Assembly (NCBI GenBank): GCA_964561545.1
Contig: CAZLQF010000013.1
Span: forward strand, 1 to 64,000
DNA: 64,000 bases
Reading direction: 5' to 3'
Origin: CAZLQF01 sp964561545
GTDB lineage: Bacteria > Bacteroidota > Bacteroidia > CAILMK01 > CAYYUA01
Below the pieces are notes generated by a model. That model was given only the letters and a program-made list of their open reading frames with translations, was not told the DNA's origin and did no database searches. A program made the position numbers and the translations under genes. Below, piece by piece: positions 1-9,191 of this stretch (within the stretch, counting starts at the first letter, position 1; every line of letters starts with the position of its first letter).

Positions 1-629
1 ACCAATTCCCAAACTGAACTATCCGGATGGATGTATTTGACAAAGCCAATATCTTTGGATAGCCATATGTGACTCTTATTAAGATACTTTAAATGTACAA
101 CATTATCAGTAATCGATTTTAAAGGGGTAACTAAATTATCTGTATCTATTAATGTAGCGTTTCCATCACTTTTGTTAGTGATCAATGTAGAATCTATTGG
201 CCAAGAGAAAAAATCAGGATAGCCAAAATAGGACCTATGTCCTGAACAACTAACAATATCTACCCTGGCATCATAAGTTGCAAGATTTTGTATTAACGTT
301 CTTCCTTTATTGATTCTTGTATAATAGCTTGCTGAATGGGTCATGTTCAATGTAATACGCTCCCACATAACATCAGAATAATCTGGACTGTAATTCATCT
401 TATGAATGGTATTCTTTACCCTTACCGTATCATAAACTTTGACATTGGTATCCATCCTTTTATACACCCACCAACTGCCTTTAGGGAAATACCAATAACG
501 CAAGAAAGTGTCATTGGCATAGAGCGTATCCTCGGGCTTTGGCTGCGGATCCTCTTTATTTGGCTTATCACATTTTAAGCCACTAAATAAAATCAATGGC
601 AGTGCAATCCACAATAAATTCTTCATCAT
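1..629 (-). CDS. Putative lipoprotein, 3' end cut by the window edge
   Basis: An open frame runs on the minus strand from a double ATG (627-629 and 624-626) to base 1 without a stop, giving about 209 visible residues. The N-terminus is a hydrophobic signal peptide (MMKNLLWIALPLILFSGL) followed directly by Lys-Cys-Asp, so export and probably lipidation at that Cys is likely, although Lys at -1 is not a canonical lipobox residue. The mature part is rich in Trp and Tyr (RYWYFPKGSWWVYKR, DVMWERITLN), like the beta-rich surface or periplasmic lipoproteins common in Bacteroidota. I recognise no named family. The visible end (KYIHPDSSVWELV) recurs in a relic at 828-884, so the gene is probably within a few codons of its stop outside the window. 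Confidence 0.8.
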   Translation of the reverse strand, partial: MMKNLLWIALPLILFSGLKCDKPNKEDPQPKPEDTLYANDTFLRYWYFPKGSWWVYKRMDTNVKVYDTVRVKNTIHKMNYSPDYSDVMWERITLNMTHSASYYTRINKGRTLIQNLATYDARVDIVSCSGHRSYFGYPDFFSWPIDSTLITNKSDGNATLIDTDNLVTPLKSITDNVVHLKYLNKSHIWLSKDIGFVKYIHPDSSVWEL

Positions 630-827
630 AAATCACTTGCTTTTAAACTATATCCGCAATAAACCATTCTTGTAATCTAAAGAAAATTTCTTAAAAAAAT
701 GAAGGTGCTTTTCAGATATTTATTAGCTATTAGTGGATATTATCTGTTAATTGCTTTGATGGAGCATAATTTGACTCTTTTATTAAGAAAGTATTAAGCA
801 TCTTCAGGTGTATCAAATAAATGTTTA

Positions 828-884
828 TCATTTGATCTTATAATTCACCAGTTCCCACACGGAACTATCCGGATGGATGTATTT
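828..884 (-). pseudogene. Relic of a paralogous lipoprotein C-terminus
   Basis: On the minus strand the frame reads KYIHPDSSVWELVNYKIK and then TGA (828-830). The first 13 residues are the same as the end of the truncated lipoprotein at bases 1-40, and the DNA is nearly the same too. Upstream in this frame the similarity fades, and a TAG lies about 24 codons before the shared segment, so no full gene remains. The rest of 630-999 shows no gene. The simplest reading is the surviving tail of a tandem duplicate. Confidence 0.6.
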
Positions 885-999
885 TAAATGATACTGAAAT
901 AGCAGGTTTGAACTTCCTGTATTTGAAGCTTGAAGATGGCTAATAGACAGTACCTAACCGGAAGCCTTATTGTAAATTATTTATTGCAAAATACTTAGA

Positions 1000-2787
1000 C
1001 TACACCACCAACTCCGTAAACTGAAGTTTTATAAGCCTACGGTAAAGCCCATCTTCTTCAATCAATTGATCGTGGGTACCCCGTTCTTTGATTTCACCTT
1101 TATCCATGACAAGGATTTGGTCAGCGCTTTTAATGGTGGCCAGCCGGTGAGCTATAACAATGGAAGTCCGTTCCCTTAATAGGATATCGGTAGCTTGTTG
1201 GATCAGTTCTTCCGTTTCATTATCTACGGAAGAAGTGGCCTCATCCAAAACCAATATTTGCGGATCATTAATAATGGCACGGATGAAAGAAATGATTTGT
1301 CGTTGGCCGGCACTTAAAGTAGCACCTCGTTCCTGCACATGGTAATCAAAACCATTAGGTAGCTTGTTGATGAACTTGTCAGCGCCAATCATAGCCGCAG
1401 CTTCCTCCATTTGTTGATAAGTAATATTGGGATTGTAAAGCTTAATGTTGTTGGCTATGGTATCAGAAAACAGGAAGACATCTTGTAATACAACAGAGAT
1501 CTGCTTTCTTAAATAGGTAAGATCGTATTCAGTTAGTGCTTTGCCATCGATTTGAATGCTTCCATGGTTAATTTCATACATCCTGTTGAGCAAGTTGGTA
1601 ATGGTGGTTTTGCCAGCCCCTGTAGCACCGACAATGGCAATTCGCTGGCCTGGTTTTGCATCAAAGGTAATGTCTTTCAAAACGTATTCATCTTCATCAT
1701 AGGCAAACCATACATTGTTAAATTTGATATGACCCTGAAGCGATGACTCAAATTTAGAACCTTCATCAGGAATGGAATCTTCGTGCTCCAGCACTTTAAA
1801 TATTCTGGAAGAAGCAACCATGCCCATTTGAAGGGTATTGAAGTTGTTGGCGATCTGGCGGATGGGCCTAAACATCATGTTGATATACATAAGGAACAGC
1901 ACCAGTGTGCCAAAAGTGGCATCATATTCCATTACATTTTTGGTACCATACCAGACCACAATAGCAATTGCGGTGGCCGACAAAAATTCGATGACCGGAA
2001 AGAAAACAGAATAATACAACACGGAGCGAATATTGGCATCGCGATGCTGTTGGTTGATCTTATCAAATTTTTTCATCTCTTCATCTTCACGGTTGAAAAT
2101 CTTAATGATTTGCATTCCCGTAATGTGCTCCTGAAGAAAAGCATTTAAGCGAGCAACCTGGGTTCTTACTTCTTGAAAAGCGTCTTTAACTTTTTCCTTG
2201 AAAATGTAAGTGGCCACCATTAAAAAAGGGATAATGGATAACACCACAAGCGTCAACTCCCAATCGGTATAAAACATCACACCTATTATGACAAAAAGGG
2301 TAAGCAGGTCTCCAATGATGTTGATGAGGCCTTGAGAGAAAATATCCGCCACGCGCTCTACATCTGTTATTGTGCGGGTAATAAGTGTACCTATTGGGGT
2401 ATTATCAAAAAGCCTTGATTTGAACCCCATAATGTGCTCAAAAACGTTTTCCCTGAGCTGTTTGATTGCATTTTGACCCAAATCATTGGTGATGTAGGTT
2501 TGATAATACGTTAATATACCTTGCAACAACATTAAGGCTAAGATGACCATGGTCATGATCCACAGCCCATTGGCATCAATTTTTAAAATCTCGTTATCAA
2601 TGGTATAACGTATCGCGTAAGGAATTGCTGGTCCAACAAAGGAATTGGCCAGAGTTACGGCTATGGAAATGTAAAATAGAAAGCGATAGGGTTTGATGAG
2701 TGCATAAATCTTTCTTAATAGTGGAAGATCAATGGCCTTCCCGTATACGTTTTTGGCTTTAAATTCAGGCATGGGTCCTTTGAGCAA
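1000..2787 (-). CDS. ABC exporter, fused membrane and ATPase domains (MsbA/MDR-like)
   Basis: This is a 595-residue half-transporter, normal length for the family, expected to work as a homodimer in the inner membrane exporting lipids, drugs or peptides. Residues about 35-320 form the six-helix transmembrane domain. The nucleotide-binding domain follows: Walker A GATGAGKTT near residue 387, ABC signature LSAGQRQ, Walker B ILVLDEATSSVD and H-loop IVIAHRLATI, all intact. The start at 2787 gives MLKGPMPEF; the internal Met five codons on (2772) is an equally good start. It stands alone, divergent from the small gene at 2952, so the substrate cannot be inferred from context. Confidence 0.93.
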   Translation of the reverse strand: MLKGPMPEFKAKNVYGKAIDLPLLRKIYALIKPYRFLFYISIAVTLANSFVGPAIPYAIRYTIDNEILKIDANGLWIMTMVILALMLLQGILTYYQTYITNDLGQNAIKQLRENVFEHIMGFKSRLFDNTPIGTLITRTITDVERVADIFSQGLINIIGDLLTLFVIIGVMFYTDWELTLVVLSIIPFLMVATYIFKEKVKDAFQEVRTQVARLNAFLQEHITGMQIIKIFNREDEEMKKFDKINQQHRDANIRSVLYYSVFFPVIEFLSATAIAIVVWYGTKNVMEYDATFGTLVLFLMYINMMFRPIRQIANNFNTLQMGMVASSRIFKVLEHEDSIPDEGSKFESSLQGHIKFNNVWFAYDEDEYVLKDITFDAKPGQRIAIVGATGAGKTTITNLLNRMYEINHGSIQIDGKALTEYDLTYLRKQISVVLQDVFLFSDTIANNIKLYNPNITYQQMEEAAAMIGADKFINKLPNGFDYHVQERGATLSAGQRQIISFIRAIINDPQILVLDEATSSVDNETEELIQQATDILLRERTSIVIAHRLATIKSADQILVMDKGEIKERGTHDQLIEEDGLYRRLIKLQFTELVV

Positions 2788-2951
2788 TCATTTAATCCTA
2801 CAACAATTTGTTACAACAAAAATTTCACATTTCAGGTTACTTGAATTTAAATTTTTAAGCCACTTGTGAAACAACGAGCAATGGTATCATAAGCCCATGC
2901 AGGCCAAAAATTTTTAATTTCAAAAAAAAGGTTGTATATTAGCAACTGGAA

Positions 2952-3221
2952 ATGAATCATAGGAAATTAAAAAAATGGAAACTTATGGTATGGAAAAACA
3001 TCCAAAACGGAGAACAAGTATTTGACCACCCCTATCACCTGATCGAACTGGATACGGGTGAAAAGAGAGCTTTGAAGGATGGAAACTCAAATTTCATCCA
3101 TCACTATTTCAAAGAAATGGTTAACGGAATGTTTGATGAAAACCCGGAAGCTTCAAGCGCTTCTTTATTTGAAGTAGATGATGGAAGTAGCAAAGCTTAT
3201 TTAGGAACTTTCCTTCGGTGA
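2952..3221 (+). CDS. Small hypothetical protein, 89 aa
   Basis: I do not recognise a named family. The protein is soluble, begins with a basic stretch (MNHRKLKKWK), and its body (GEQVFDHPYHLIELDTGEKRALKDGNSNF) reads like a compact globular domain with no signal peptide or membrane segment. An internal Met at codon 12 (2985) is an alternative start and would begin the protein at the conserved-looking part. The gene is followed by a strong terminator at 3241-3279, which supports it as a real single-gene transcript between the divergent ABC exporter and ndk. Confidence 0.7.
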   Translation: MNHRKLKKWKLMVWKNIQNGEQVFDHPYHLIELDTGEKRALKDGNSNFIHHYFKEMVNGMFDENPEASSASLFEVDDGSSKAYLGTFLR

Positions 3222-3240
3222 TCAAATATTTTTAATTGTT

Positions 3241-3279
3241 AAAAAAAGCCGGGTATTTTGCCATATCCGGCTTTTTTTT
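3241..3279 (+). terminator. Rho-independent terminator
   Basis: Arms AAAAAAAGCCGG (3241-3252) and CCGGCTTTTTTTT (3267-3279) enclose a 14-base loop and end in a run of eight T. It ends the small gene at 2952 and, with A and T tracts on both sides, could also act in the other direction. Confidence 0.85.
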
Positions 3280-3328
3280 GTTGGGTTGTTTATGAATTAA
3301 CAGCTAAATTCGCACCAAAAAATCGAGC

Positions 3329-3745
3329 ATGTCCGACAAAACATTAGCCCTAATTAAACCTGATGCCATAAAAGATGGCCACACCGGTGAAATTCTTGAT
3401 ATGATCATTAAAGGTGGTTTTGAAATCAAAGCCATGAAAATGGTCCAATTACAAAAAGACGATGCAAAATCCTTCTATGCCGTTCACAAAGACAAACCAT
3501 TTTATGGAAGCCTTACCGATTACATGTCCTCCAGTCCGATCATAGCTGCCATTTTAGAAAAAGAAAATGCAGTAGAAAGTTATAGGAACCTAATTGGTGC
3601 CACGGATCCATCCAAAGCAGAAAAAGGCACTGTTCGCTATAAATATGCGAAATCTATTGAGGCCAATGCCGTGCATGGTTCAGATTCGGACGAAAACGCC
3701 CTTAAAGAAGCCAGTTTTTTCTTTTCTAATTTAGAGGTGGTTTAA
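3329..3745 (+). CDS. ndk: Nucleoside diphosphate kinase
   Basis: The 138-residue protein has the usual length of bacterial NDK and starts in the typical way (SDKTLALIKPDAIKDGHTG). The catalytic His that becomes phosphorylated lies in NAVHGSDS near residue 118, followed by the conserved Glu-rich region before the C-terminus. It transfers the gamma phosphate from ATP to other nucleoside diphosphates in the cytoplasm, balancing NTP and dNTP pools. It is transcribed alone: a terminator lies before it (3241) and another after it (3920-3960). Confidence 0.97.
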   Translation: MSDKTLALIKPDAIKDGHTGEILDMIIKGGFEIKAMKMVQLQKDDAKSFYAVHKDKPFYGSLTDYMSSSPIIAAILEKENAVESYRNLIGATDPSKAEKGTVRYKYAKSIEANAVHGSDSDENALKEASFFFSNLEVV

Positions 3746-3919
3746 AGGCTCATCGCTAAGTTTCAAGCAATGAGTAAATTTAATGCTACTTCAATTAACA
3801 ACGAACTAAATTGATTGCACTTAACCATCGTTTATAAAAATTAGTGCCTTATTTTTAACAACCTGCCTTTTTGTTCAACCTGATTAACAATTGGATTCAA
3901 TTGATTACATAAAATAAAG

Positions 3920-3960
3920 ACGTTAAGAAGGGGATCTAATGGTCCCTCTTAGCCGTTTTT
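3920..3960 (+). terminator. Probable terminator after ndk
   Basis: An imperfect stem pairs ACGTTAAGAAGGG (from 3920) with CCCTCTTAGCCGT and ends in TTTTT at 3956-3960. The same T tract serves as the -33 element of the next promoter, so the end of one transcript and start of the next abut. Confidence 0.55.
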
Positions 3961-3986
3961 CAGGAAGCAGGATATTTGTAACTTTG
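3956..3986 (+). promoter_or_regulatory. Bacteroidota-type promoter
   Basis: TTTT at 3956-3959, a 19-base spacer, then TAACTTTG at 3979-3986, which matches the TAnnTTTG -7 element of the primary Bacteroidota sigma factor exactly. It lies 28 bases before the start codon at 4014 and would drive the coiled-coil and PpiD genes. Confidence 0.6.
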
Positions 3987-4013
3987 ACCTTTCAATATTA
4001 AATTAAGTTTACC

Positions 4014-4976
4014 ATGGCTAATGAAGAAAATAAACCTGAATCAGATAATCGAGGTAGTAAAGCAAGAACCATTCTTATTTCCATAATTGCGGTTCTTGTG
4101 CTTTTAAACGGCTTCTTTGTATATAAATATGTTTCAGAAAAACAAGAAAAAGAGCAAACTGCTGAAGAGCTTCGCTCTTCTAAGAAACTTCGAAAAGAAT
4201 TGAATAACGAGATCAGCGATTACGAAAAAGAAGTTCAAAAATACAAAGGTGAAGTCGCTTCCCTTGATTCGGTGGTAAAGAAAAGAAACCAAGATCTTAA
4301 ACAAAAAGCAGAGCGGATCAGGGAATTGATCGAGCAAAAGAAGATCACCGAAGAAAAATACAAAAAAGCCCAGGAGGAGATCAAAACCCTTAGTTACTAC
4401 ACCAAGAAATACCAGCGCCAAATAGATTCACTTTACCGGGTCAACAAAAAACTGAAAGCTGAGAATGTGGACCTAAAGGAAAACCTGATGGAAGAAAAGA
4501 AAGAAAAAGATCAACTTGAAGATAAGAATGTAAAACTTGAAAATAAGGTGGCCATTGGATCCAGGCTTGAAACTCAGGAAATTGATGTAATTGGGATCAA
4601 GATTAGAAATAATGGCAATGAGAAAGAGACCATGAAGATCAACAAAATGGACAAACTACGTATTTGCTTTTCATTTGAAGAGAATCAGATAGCCTCAACG
4701 GGCGAACGAAGGGTCTTTTTAAAGCTATTGGATGCCAAAGGCGAGACCCTCCATATTGAAAACCAGGGATCGGGTAAGTTTAAGTTTAAAGGAGATAAAA
4801 CCCATTATACCCTACAAAATCAATTTAAGTTTCAAAATGAGCAAAAAGAACACTGCATGGAATGGGGCGCCATTGACCAATTCGAAGAGGGCAAATACAA
4901 GATTCAGGTTTTAACCGATTCTTATAAAATAGGTGAAAAGAAATTTAAATTAGAAAAAGGATTTAGTTTATTTTAA
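4014..4976 (+). CDS. Membrane-anchored coiled-coil protein
   Basis: This 320-residue protein has a short N-terminal tail, one transmembrane helix (about 20-42, TILISIIAVLVLLNGFFVYK) and then about 130 residues of heptad-like Glu/Lys-rich coiled coil (roughly 45-180). A globular C-terminal part follows (about 180-320, starting near ETQEIDVIGIKIRNNG). The single helix near the N-terminus puts the coiled coil in the periplasm. I do not recognise a named family. It lies 9 bases upstream of the PpiD-like gene, which is also membrane-anchored and periplasmic, so the two are probably co-transcribed and act in envelope biogenesis; that role is inference from context. Confidence 0.85.
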   Translation: MANEENKPESDNRGSKARTILISIIAVLVLLNGFFVYKYVSEKQEKEQTAEELRSSKKLRKELNNEISDYEKEVQKYKGEVASLDSVVKKRNQDLKQKAERIRELIEQKKITEEKYKKAQEEIKTLSYYTKKYQRQIDSLYRVNKKLKAENVDLKENLMEEKKEKDQLEDKNVKLENKVAIGSRLETQEIDVIGIKIRNNGNEKETMKINKMDKLRICFSFEENQIASTGERRVFLKLLDAKGETLHIENQGSGKFKFKGDKTHYTLQNQFKFQNEQKEHCMEWGAIDQFEEGKYKIQVLTDSYKIGEKKFKLEKGFSLF

Positions 4977-4985
4977 ATTGTATCT

Positions 4986-7103
4986 ATGGCAACTATAGCA
5001 AAAATTAGAAAACGGTCAGGTTTAATCATTGTAATTATTGGTGTTGCGATTGTCGCTTTTGTGTTAAGCGACGCCATTCGAAGCAACCAATTCCTGTTTA
5101 GAGACAATGATAACACTGTTGGCGTAATAGCTGGAGAAGAAGTTCCTTATGAGGATTACCGCCAAATGGTTGATAACGTTACTCAGAATTATAAAAACCA
5201 AAGGCAAGTTAATAACTTAAGCCAACCAGTTGTCAATCGATTGGAATCGCAAGCTTGGGACCAATTAATTTTTGATAAGCTTTTTAGTAATGAAAAAGAA
5301 GCTTTGGGCCTGAATGTTACCAGTAAAGAATTGTTTGAAATGGTGCAAGGCACCAATCCGCATCCATCTGTAAAAAGAGCTTTTACCAATCAAGAAACGG
5401 GGGAATTTAACAGGAATAGACTGCTTGCCTTCTTGAAGAATATGGATCGCGAGCAAGGAGGAGCTCAGGCAGAGAGAATGAAGCAACAATGGCTGCAGTT
5501 CGAAAAATCATTGGTGGAGGAAAGGATGCAAAGCAAATATTTTGACCTGATGAGTAAAGGTTTTTACGTAACAGAATTGCAAGCCAGGGAAAATTTCAAA
5601 AACCAAAATCAAAATGCATCTTTCGAGCTGGTAGGGCTTCGAATGAACAACGTACCCGATACCGCCATCAATGTAACAGAAAATGACCTTCAAACCTATT
5701 ACAACAACAATCAACAGGAATACCAAACAGAAGCAGCAAGAGATATTGAATACGTAGCTTTTGATGTAACACCCACAAGAAAAGACTCCCTAAAAGCCAA
5801 AGAATGGGCTAAGGGACAGATTGAAGACTTTAGGACTGCTAACAACGATTCCCTTTTCGTAGAATTGAATACCAATCAGCCGTTTGACACAGTTTATAAA
5901 GCGCCAGGAAAAGTACCTTCAATTATTAAAGATGAAATTTTAAATTCAGATACCGGCGATGTGATCGGTCCATATCTTCAGGATGGTAAATATAAGGCAA
6001 CAAAAATCATAGACACAAAACCAAGCGCTACTAATTATCACAAAGCCAGTCATATTTTAATAAAACCAAAGGGTAGCACCAACCAGGATACCGCCAATGC
6101 AATGGACCAGGCTGAAAATATCTTAAATAAGATCAGGGAAGGTGCAAGTTTTGCATCCATGGCCAAAAAACATGGCACTGATGCTACGGCTTCTAAAGGG
6201 GGTGACCTTGGTTGGTTTCAAGATGGAGAAATGGTAGGCCCCTTTAATGAAGCGGTTAAAGATAATGAGAAAGGCGATATGTTCACGGTTAAAACCAAGT
6301 TCGGTGTACATGTGGTAAAAGTTACCGGTGAACCAATCAACAAAAAATATCAGATAGGCACCATAGCAAGGGAAATCATTCCTTCTTCTTCAACGTATGA
6401 AGAGGTTTATTCAAGTGCTACTAAAGTGAGAGCCAAAATAAACAATAGCGATGATTTTAACAGGGTTTTAACGGAAGAAGGGTTGAACAAACGGATTGCC
6501 GATGGGCTTACCCCCGAAAAATCCAGAATACCTGGGTTGTCTGATCCTGGAAGGATTATCCAATGGGCCTTTACTGCCAATGAAGGTGATGTTTCTGATA
6601 TTCTGGAATTGGACCAAGAGTTTATCATCGCCCATTTAAAAAATATCCAGAAGGAGGGCGTTGCTCCATTGGCTGATGTCAAAGATCAAGTAAGGCAAAA
6701 GGTGATCAGGAATAAGAAATTGGATCACCTCAAATCTAAAATTGCGCAAGCTAACGAAAATGGTGCTTCATTGGATCAGATCGCTCAGAATCTGGAAACA
6801 TCTGTAACGCCAGCCAACAATGTTAAATTTAGTAGCGATAACGTTCCCAATTTTGGTCGTGAACCAACTGTAATAGGTAGGGCCTTCGGGCTTGATAAAA
6901 AAGAAACTTCAAAGCCATTTACCGGAGATGCAGGTGCTTACCAAATCACCCTTAATTCCTTAAGTGAGGTGGATATTCCGAAAACCTTAAAAAGCACCAA
7001 GAATCAAATGTTAACCAGTCTTACCCAAGGCACGCAAACAAACGTGATAGAGGCGCTGAAAGACCAAGCTAATATCAAGGACCAACGGTATAAATTCTAT
7101 TAG
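4986..7103 (+). CDS. ppiD: PpiD-like periplasmic peptidyl-prolyl isomerase/chaperone
   Basis: The 705-residue protein is built like PpiD: a basic N-terminus, one transmembrane helix (about 12-31, SGLIIVIIGVAIVAFVLSDA), a SurA-like N-terminal chaperone domain (about 35-190) and a parvulin (PpiC) domain near 345-450. The parvulin domain shows YHKASHILIK and GGDLGWFQDGEMVGPF. It would help exported outer-membrane proteins fold, from the outer face of the inner membrane. The length is somewhat greater than the proteobacterial protein, with a long C-terminal region after the parvulin domain. It follows the coiled-coil gene by 9 bases, in a likely operon from the promoter at 3956. Confidence 0.9.
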   Translation: MATIAKIRKRSGLIIVIIGVAIVAFVLSDAIRSNQFLFRDNDNTVGVIAGEEVPYEDYRQMVDNVTQNYKNQRQVNNLSQPVVNRLESQAWDQLIFDKLFSNEKEALGLNVTSKELFEMVQGTNPHPSVKRAFTNQETGEFNRNRLLAFLKNMDREQGGAQAERMKQQWLQFEKSLVEERMQSKYFDLMSKGFYVTELQARENFKNQNQNASFELVGLRMNNVPDTAINVTENDLQTYYNNNQQEYQTEAARDIEYVAFDVTPTRKDSLKAKEWAKGQIEDFRTANNDSLFVELNTNQPFDTVYKAPGKVPSIIKDEILNSDTGDVIGPYLQDGKYKATKIIDTKPSATNYHKASHILIKPKGSTNQDTANAMDQAENILNKIREGASFASMAKKHGTDATASKGGDLGWFQDGEMVGPFNEAVKDNEKGDMFTVKTKFGVHVVKVTGEPINKKYQIGTIAREIIPSSSTYEEVYSSATKVRAKINNSDDFNRVLTEEGLNKRIADGLTPEKSRIPGLSDPGRIIQWAFTANEGDVSDILELDQEFIIAHLKNIQKEGVAPLADVKDQVRQKVIRNKKLDHLKSKIAQANENGASLDQIAQNLETSVTPANNVKFSSDNVPNFGREPTVIGRAFGLDKKETSKPFTGDAGAYQITLNSLSEVDIPKTLKSTKNQMLTSLTQGTQTNVIEALKDQANIKDQRYKFY

Positions 7104-7169
7104 TTACTTAGCATAGAAAATTGGATCAATTGGTAAGATTGGATTGTTAAATGACCAAAAAAAAGAGAG

Positions 7170-7724
7170 ATGGCAGAAGTAATTGAAAATAAAGTAGACA
7201 AAAGCGCACTTCAAACCATAGACTTAGGGAATTTCGCGCCCAACGAAGAGATCACAACCTTCGACATTAAGGATTGGCTATATCAAGGTTTGATGCTTAA
7301 GGAAAAAGATTTTAGGGAATATGTAAAAGAACATGACTGGTCCCAGTATCAGGATCAAATTGTAGGTGTTCACTGCTCAACAGATGCCATTGTTCCCATT
7401 TGGGCGTACATGACCATAGCCTCTAAAATGATCCCATACGCGAGTAAGGTTTACTTTGGTGACCGCTCATCAACCATTAACCAATACTTTACTGAAGCTA
7501 TTGTGCAGTTAGACCCTACTCAATACGAAGATGCCAAACTCGTGATCAAAGGATGTGGCGATGTAGAAATTCCAGAAGGGGCATTTGTTAAAATGACCCA
7601 ACACCTTCAACCTTACGCCAAAACGATTATGTACGGGGAACCATGTTCTACAGTTCCCATTTACAAAAAACCCAGAAAAAGAAACGCCCGGCCTCAGGGT
7701 AACCAAGCTGAAAAAACCACCTAA
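7170..7724 (+). CDS. DUF2480 family protein
   Basis: The 184-residue sequence is typical of DUF2480, an uncharacterised family found mainly in Bacteroidota. Recognisable parts are TFDIKDWLYQGLMLKEKDFRE, VGVHCSTDAIVPIWAYM and VIKGCGDVEIP. It has no signal peptide or membrane segment, so it should be cytoplasmic. The C-terminal tail (KKPRKRNARPQGNQAEKTT) is basic and probably disordered. The fumC start codon follows the stop directly, so the two are translationally linked. No function is established. Confidence 0.88.
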   Translation: MAEVIENKVDKSALQTIDLGNFAPNEEITTFDIKDWLYQGLMLKEKDFREYVKEHDWSQYQDQIVGVHCSTDAIVPIWAYMTIASKMIPYASKVYFGDRSSTINQYFTEAIVQLDPTQYEDAKLVIKGCGDVEIPEGAFVKMTQHLQPYAKTIMYGEPCSTVPIYKKPRKRNARPQGNQAEKTT

Positions 7725-9128
7725 ATGACATACAGAACCGAATCTGATAGTTTAGGAACAGTAGAGGTACCAGCGAACAAATATTGGGGTGCTCAAACCC
7801 AGCGTTCCTACGAAAATTTTGAGATTGGCGGTCCTCACCACGAAATGCCCCAAGCTATCATAAAGGGGTTTGCCATTCTAAAAAAAGCTGCTGCCCAGGT
7901 CAATGCTGAACTTGGCGTTTTAGATAAGGAAAAAGCAGACCTCATTGCACAGGTCTGCGATGAAATCCTCAACGGACAACTTGATGATCATTTCCCATTG
8001 GTGGTGTGGCAAACCGGTTCTGGAACACAATCCAACATGAACGTCAATGAGGTAGTGGCCAATCGGGGGCACGTGATTAAAGGAGGACATTTAGAAGATG
8101 AAGAAAAGTTCCTGCATCCGAATGACGATGTTAATAAATCCCAATCCTCCAATGATACCTTCCCAACCGCCATGCACATTGCAGCATATCAATATATTGA
8201 TGAGATCACCATCCCTGGCGTTCAAAAACTAAGGGATACATTGGATGAAAAATCCCGTCAATATAAAGATGTGGTCAAGATCGGTCGAACCCATTTTATG
8301 GATGCAACGCCTCTAACGCTTGGTCAGGAATTTTCTGGTTATGTTGCTCAACTTGACCATGGGTTGAATGCCCTTAACAACACCCTTACTCATTTATCCG
8401 AAATAGCATTGGGTGGAACGGCAGTTGGAACAGGCTTGAACACCCCGGAAGGTTATGATAAAAAAGTAGCTCAAAAAATCGCTGAATTTACCGGGCTACC
8501 TTTCAAAACAGCCAATAATAAATATGAAGCGCTTGCTGCTCACGATGCCATCGTAGAAAGTCATGGGGCTTTAAAGCAGTTAGCGGTAAGCTTGATGAAA
8601 ATCGGCAATGACATCCGCATGTTGGCTTCAGGTCCAAGGTGTGGCATTGGGGAAATTATTATTCCCTCCAATGAACCTGGCTCATCCATCATGCCTGGCA
8701 AAGTGAACCCTACGCAATCAGAAGCCATTACCATGGTCTGCAGTCAAGTAATTGGCAATGACGCAGCCATTGCTTCCGGAGGTAGCTACGGGCATTTTGA
8801 ACTTAATGTTTTTAAACCTGTCATGGCTTACAACATTTTAAATTCAGCCCGATTGTTGGGTGACGCATCTGTCTCTTTTAATGACCAATGCGCTGTAGGT
8901 ATTGAACCCAACCAAGGCAGAATTGATGAGCATTTAAACAACTCTTTAATGTTGGTTACCGCTTTAAACACCCACATTGGGTACGACAATGCGGCTAAAA
9001 TTGCCAAAAAAGCCTACAACGATGGCAAAACCCTTAAAGAAGCAGCGCTTGAACTTGATATGCTTACCGAGGATCAGTTCAATGAATGGGTGAGGCCGGA
9101 AAAAATGGCAAAACCCGGAGAGCAATAA
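7725..9128 (+). CDS. fumC: Fumarate hydratase, class II
   Basis: The 467-residue protein has the length of class II (iron-independent) fumarases and the fumarase/aspartase signature GSSIMPGKVNPTQ at about 324-336, which carries the catalytic Ser loop. Other family landmarks are GSGTQSNMNVNEV, SSNDTFPTAMH and GRTHFMDATPLTLGQE. It interconverts fumarate and malate in the TCA cycle. The start codon abuts the DUF2480 stop, so it is part of that operon; pepP follows after 63 bases. Confidence 0.97.
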   Translation: MTYRTESDSLGTVEVPANKYWGAQTQRSYENFEIGGPHHEMPQAIIKGFAILKKAAAQVNAELGVLDKEKADLIAQVCDEILNGQLDDHFPLVVWQTGSGTQSNMNVNEVVANRGHVIKGGHLEDEEKFLHPNDDVNKSQSSNDTFPTAMHIAAYQYIDEITIPGVQKLRDTLDEKSRQYKDVVKIGRTHFMDATPLTLGQEFSGYVAQLDHGLNALNNTLTHLSEIALGGTAVGTGLNTPEGYDKKVAQKIAEFTGLPFKTANNKYEALAAHDAIVESHGALKQLAVSLMKIGNDIRMLASGPRCGIGEIIIPSNEPGSSIMPGKVNPTQSEAITMVCSQVIGNDAAIASGGSYGHFELNVFKPVMAYNILNSARLLGDASVSFNDQCAVGIEPNQGRIDEHLNNSLMLVTALNTHIGYDNAAKIAKKAYNDGKTLKEAALELDMLTEDQFNEWVRPEKMAKPGEQ

Positions 9129-9191
9129 GCTTCAATCATCGAATCTTTTAATTGAACTAATAGGTTATACTGATCAAAATTTTTCATTTCC

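Noticed and set aside
336..578. 80-residue plus-strand open frame
   Set aside because: It is a shadow of the minus-strand lipoprotein gene at 1-629, which has a signal peptide and better composition.
4134..4421. 95-residue hydrophobic minus-strand open frame
   Set aside because: Antisense to the Lys/Glu-rich coiled coil, which automatically gives Phe/Leu-rich reverse translation.
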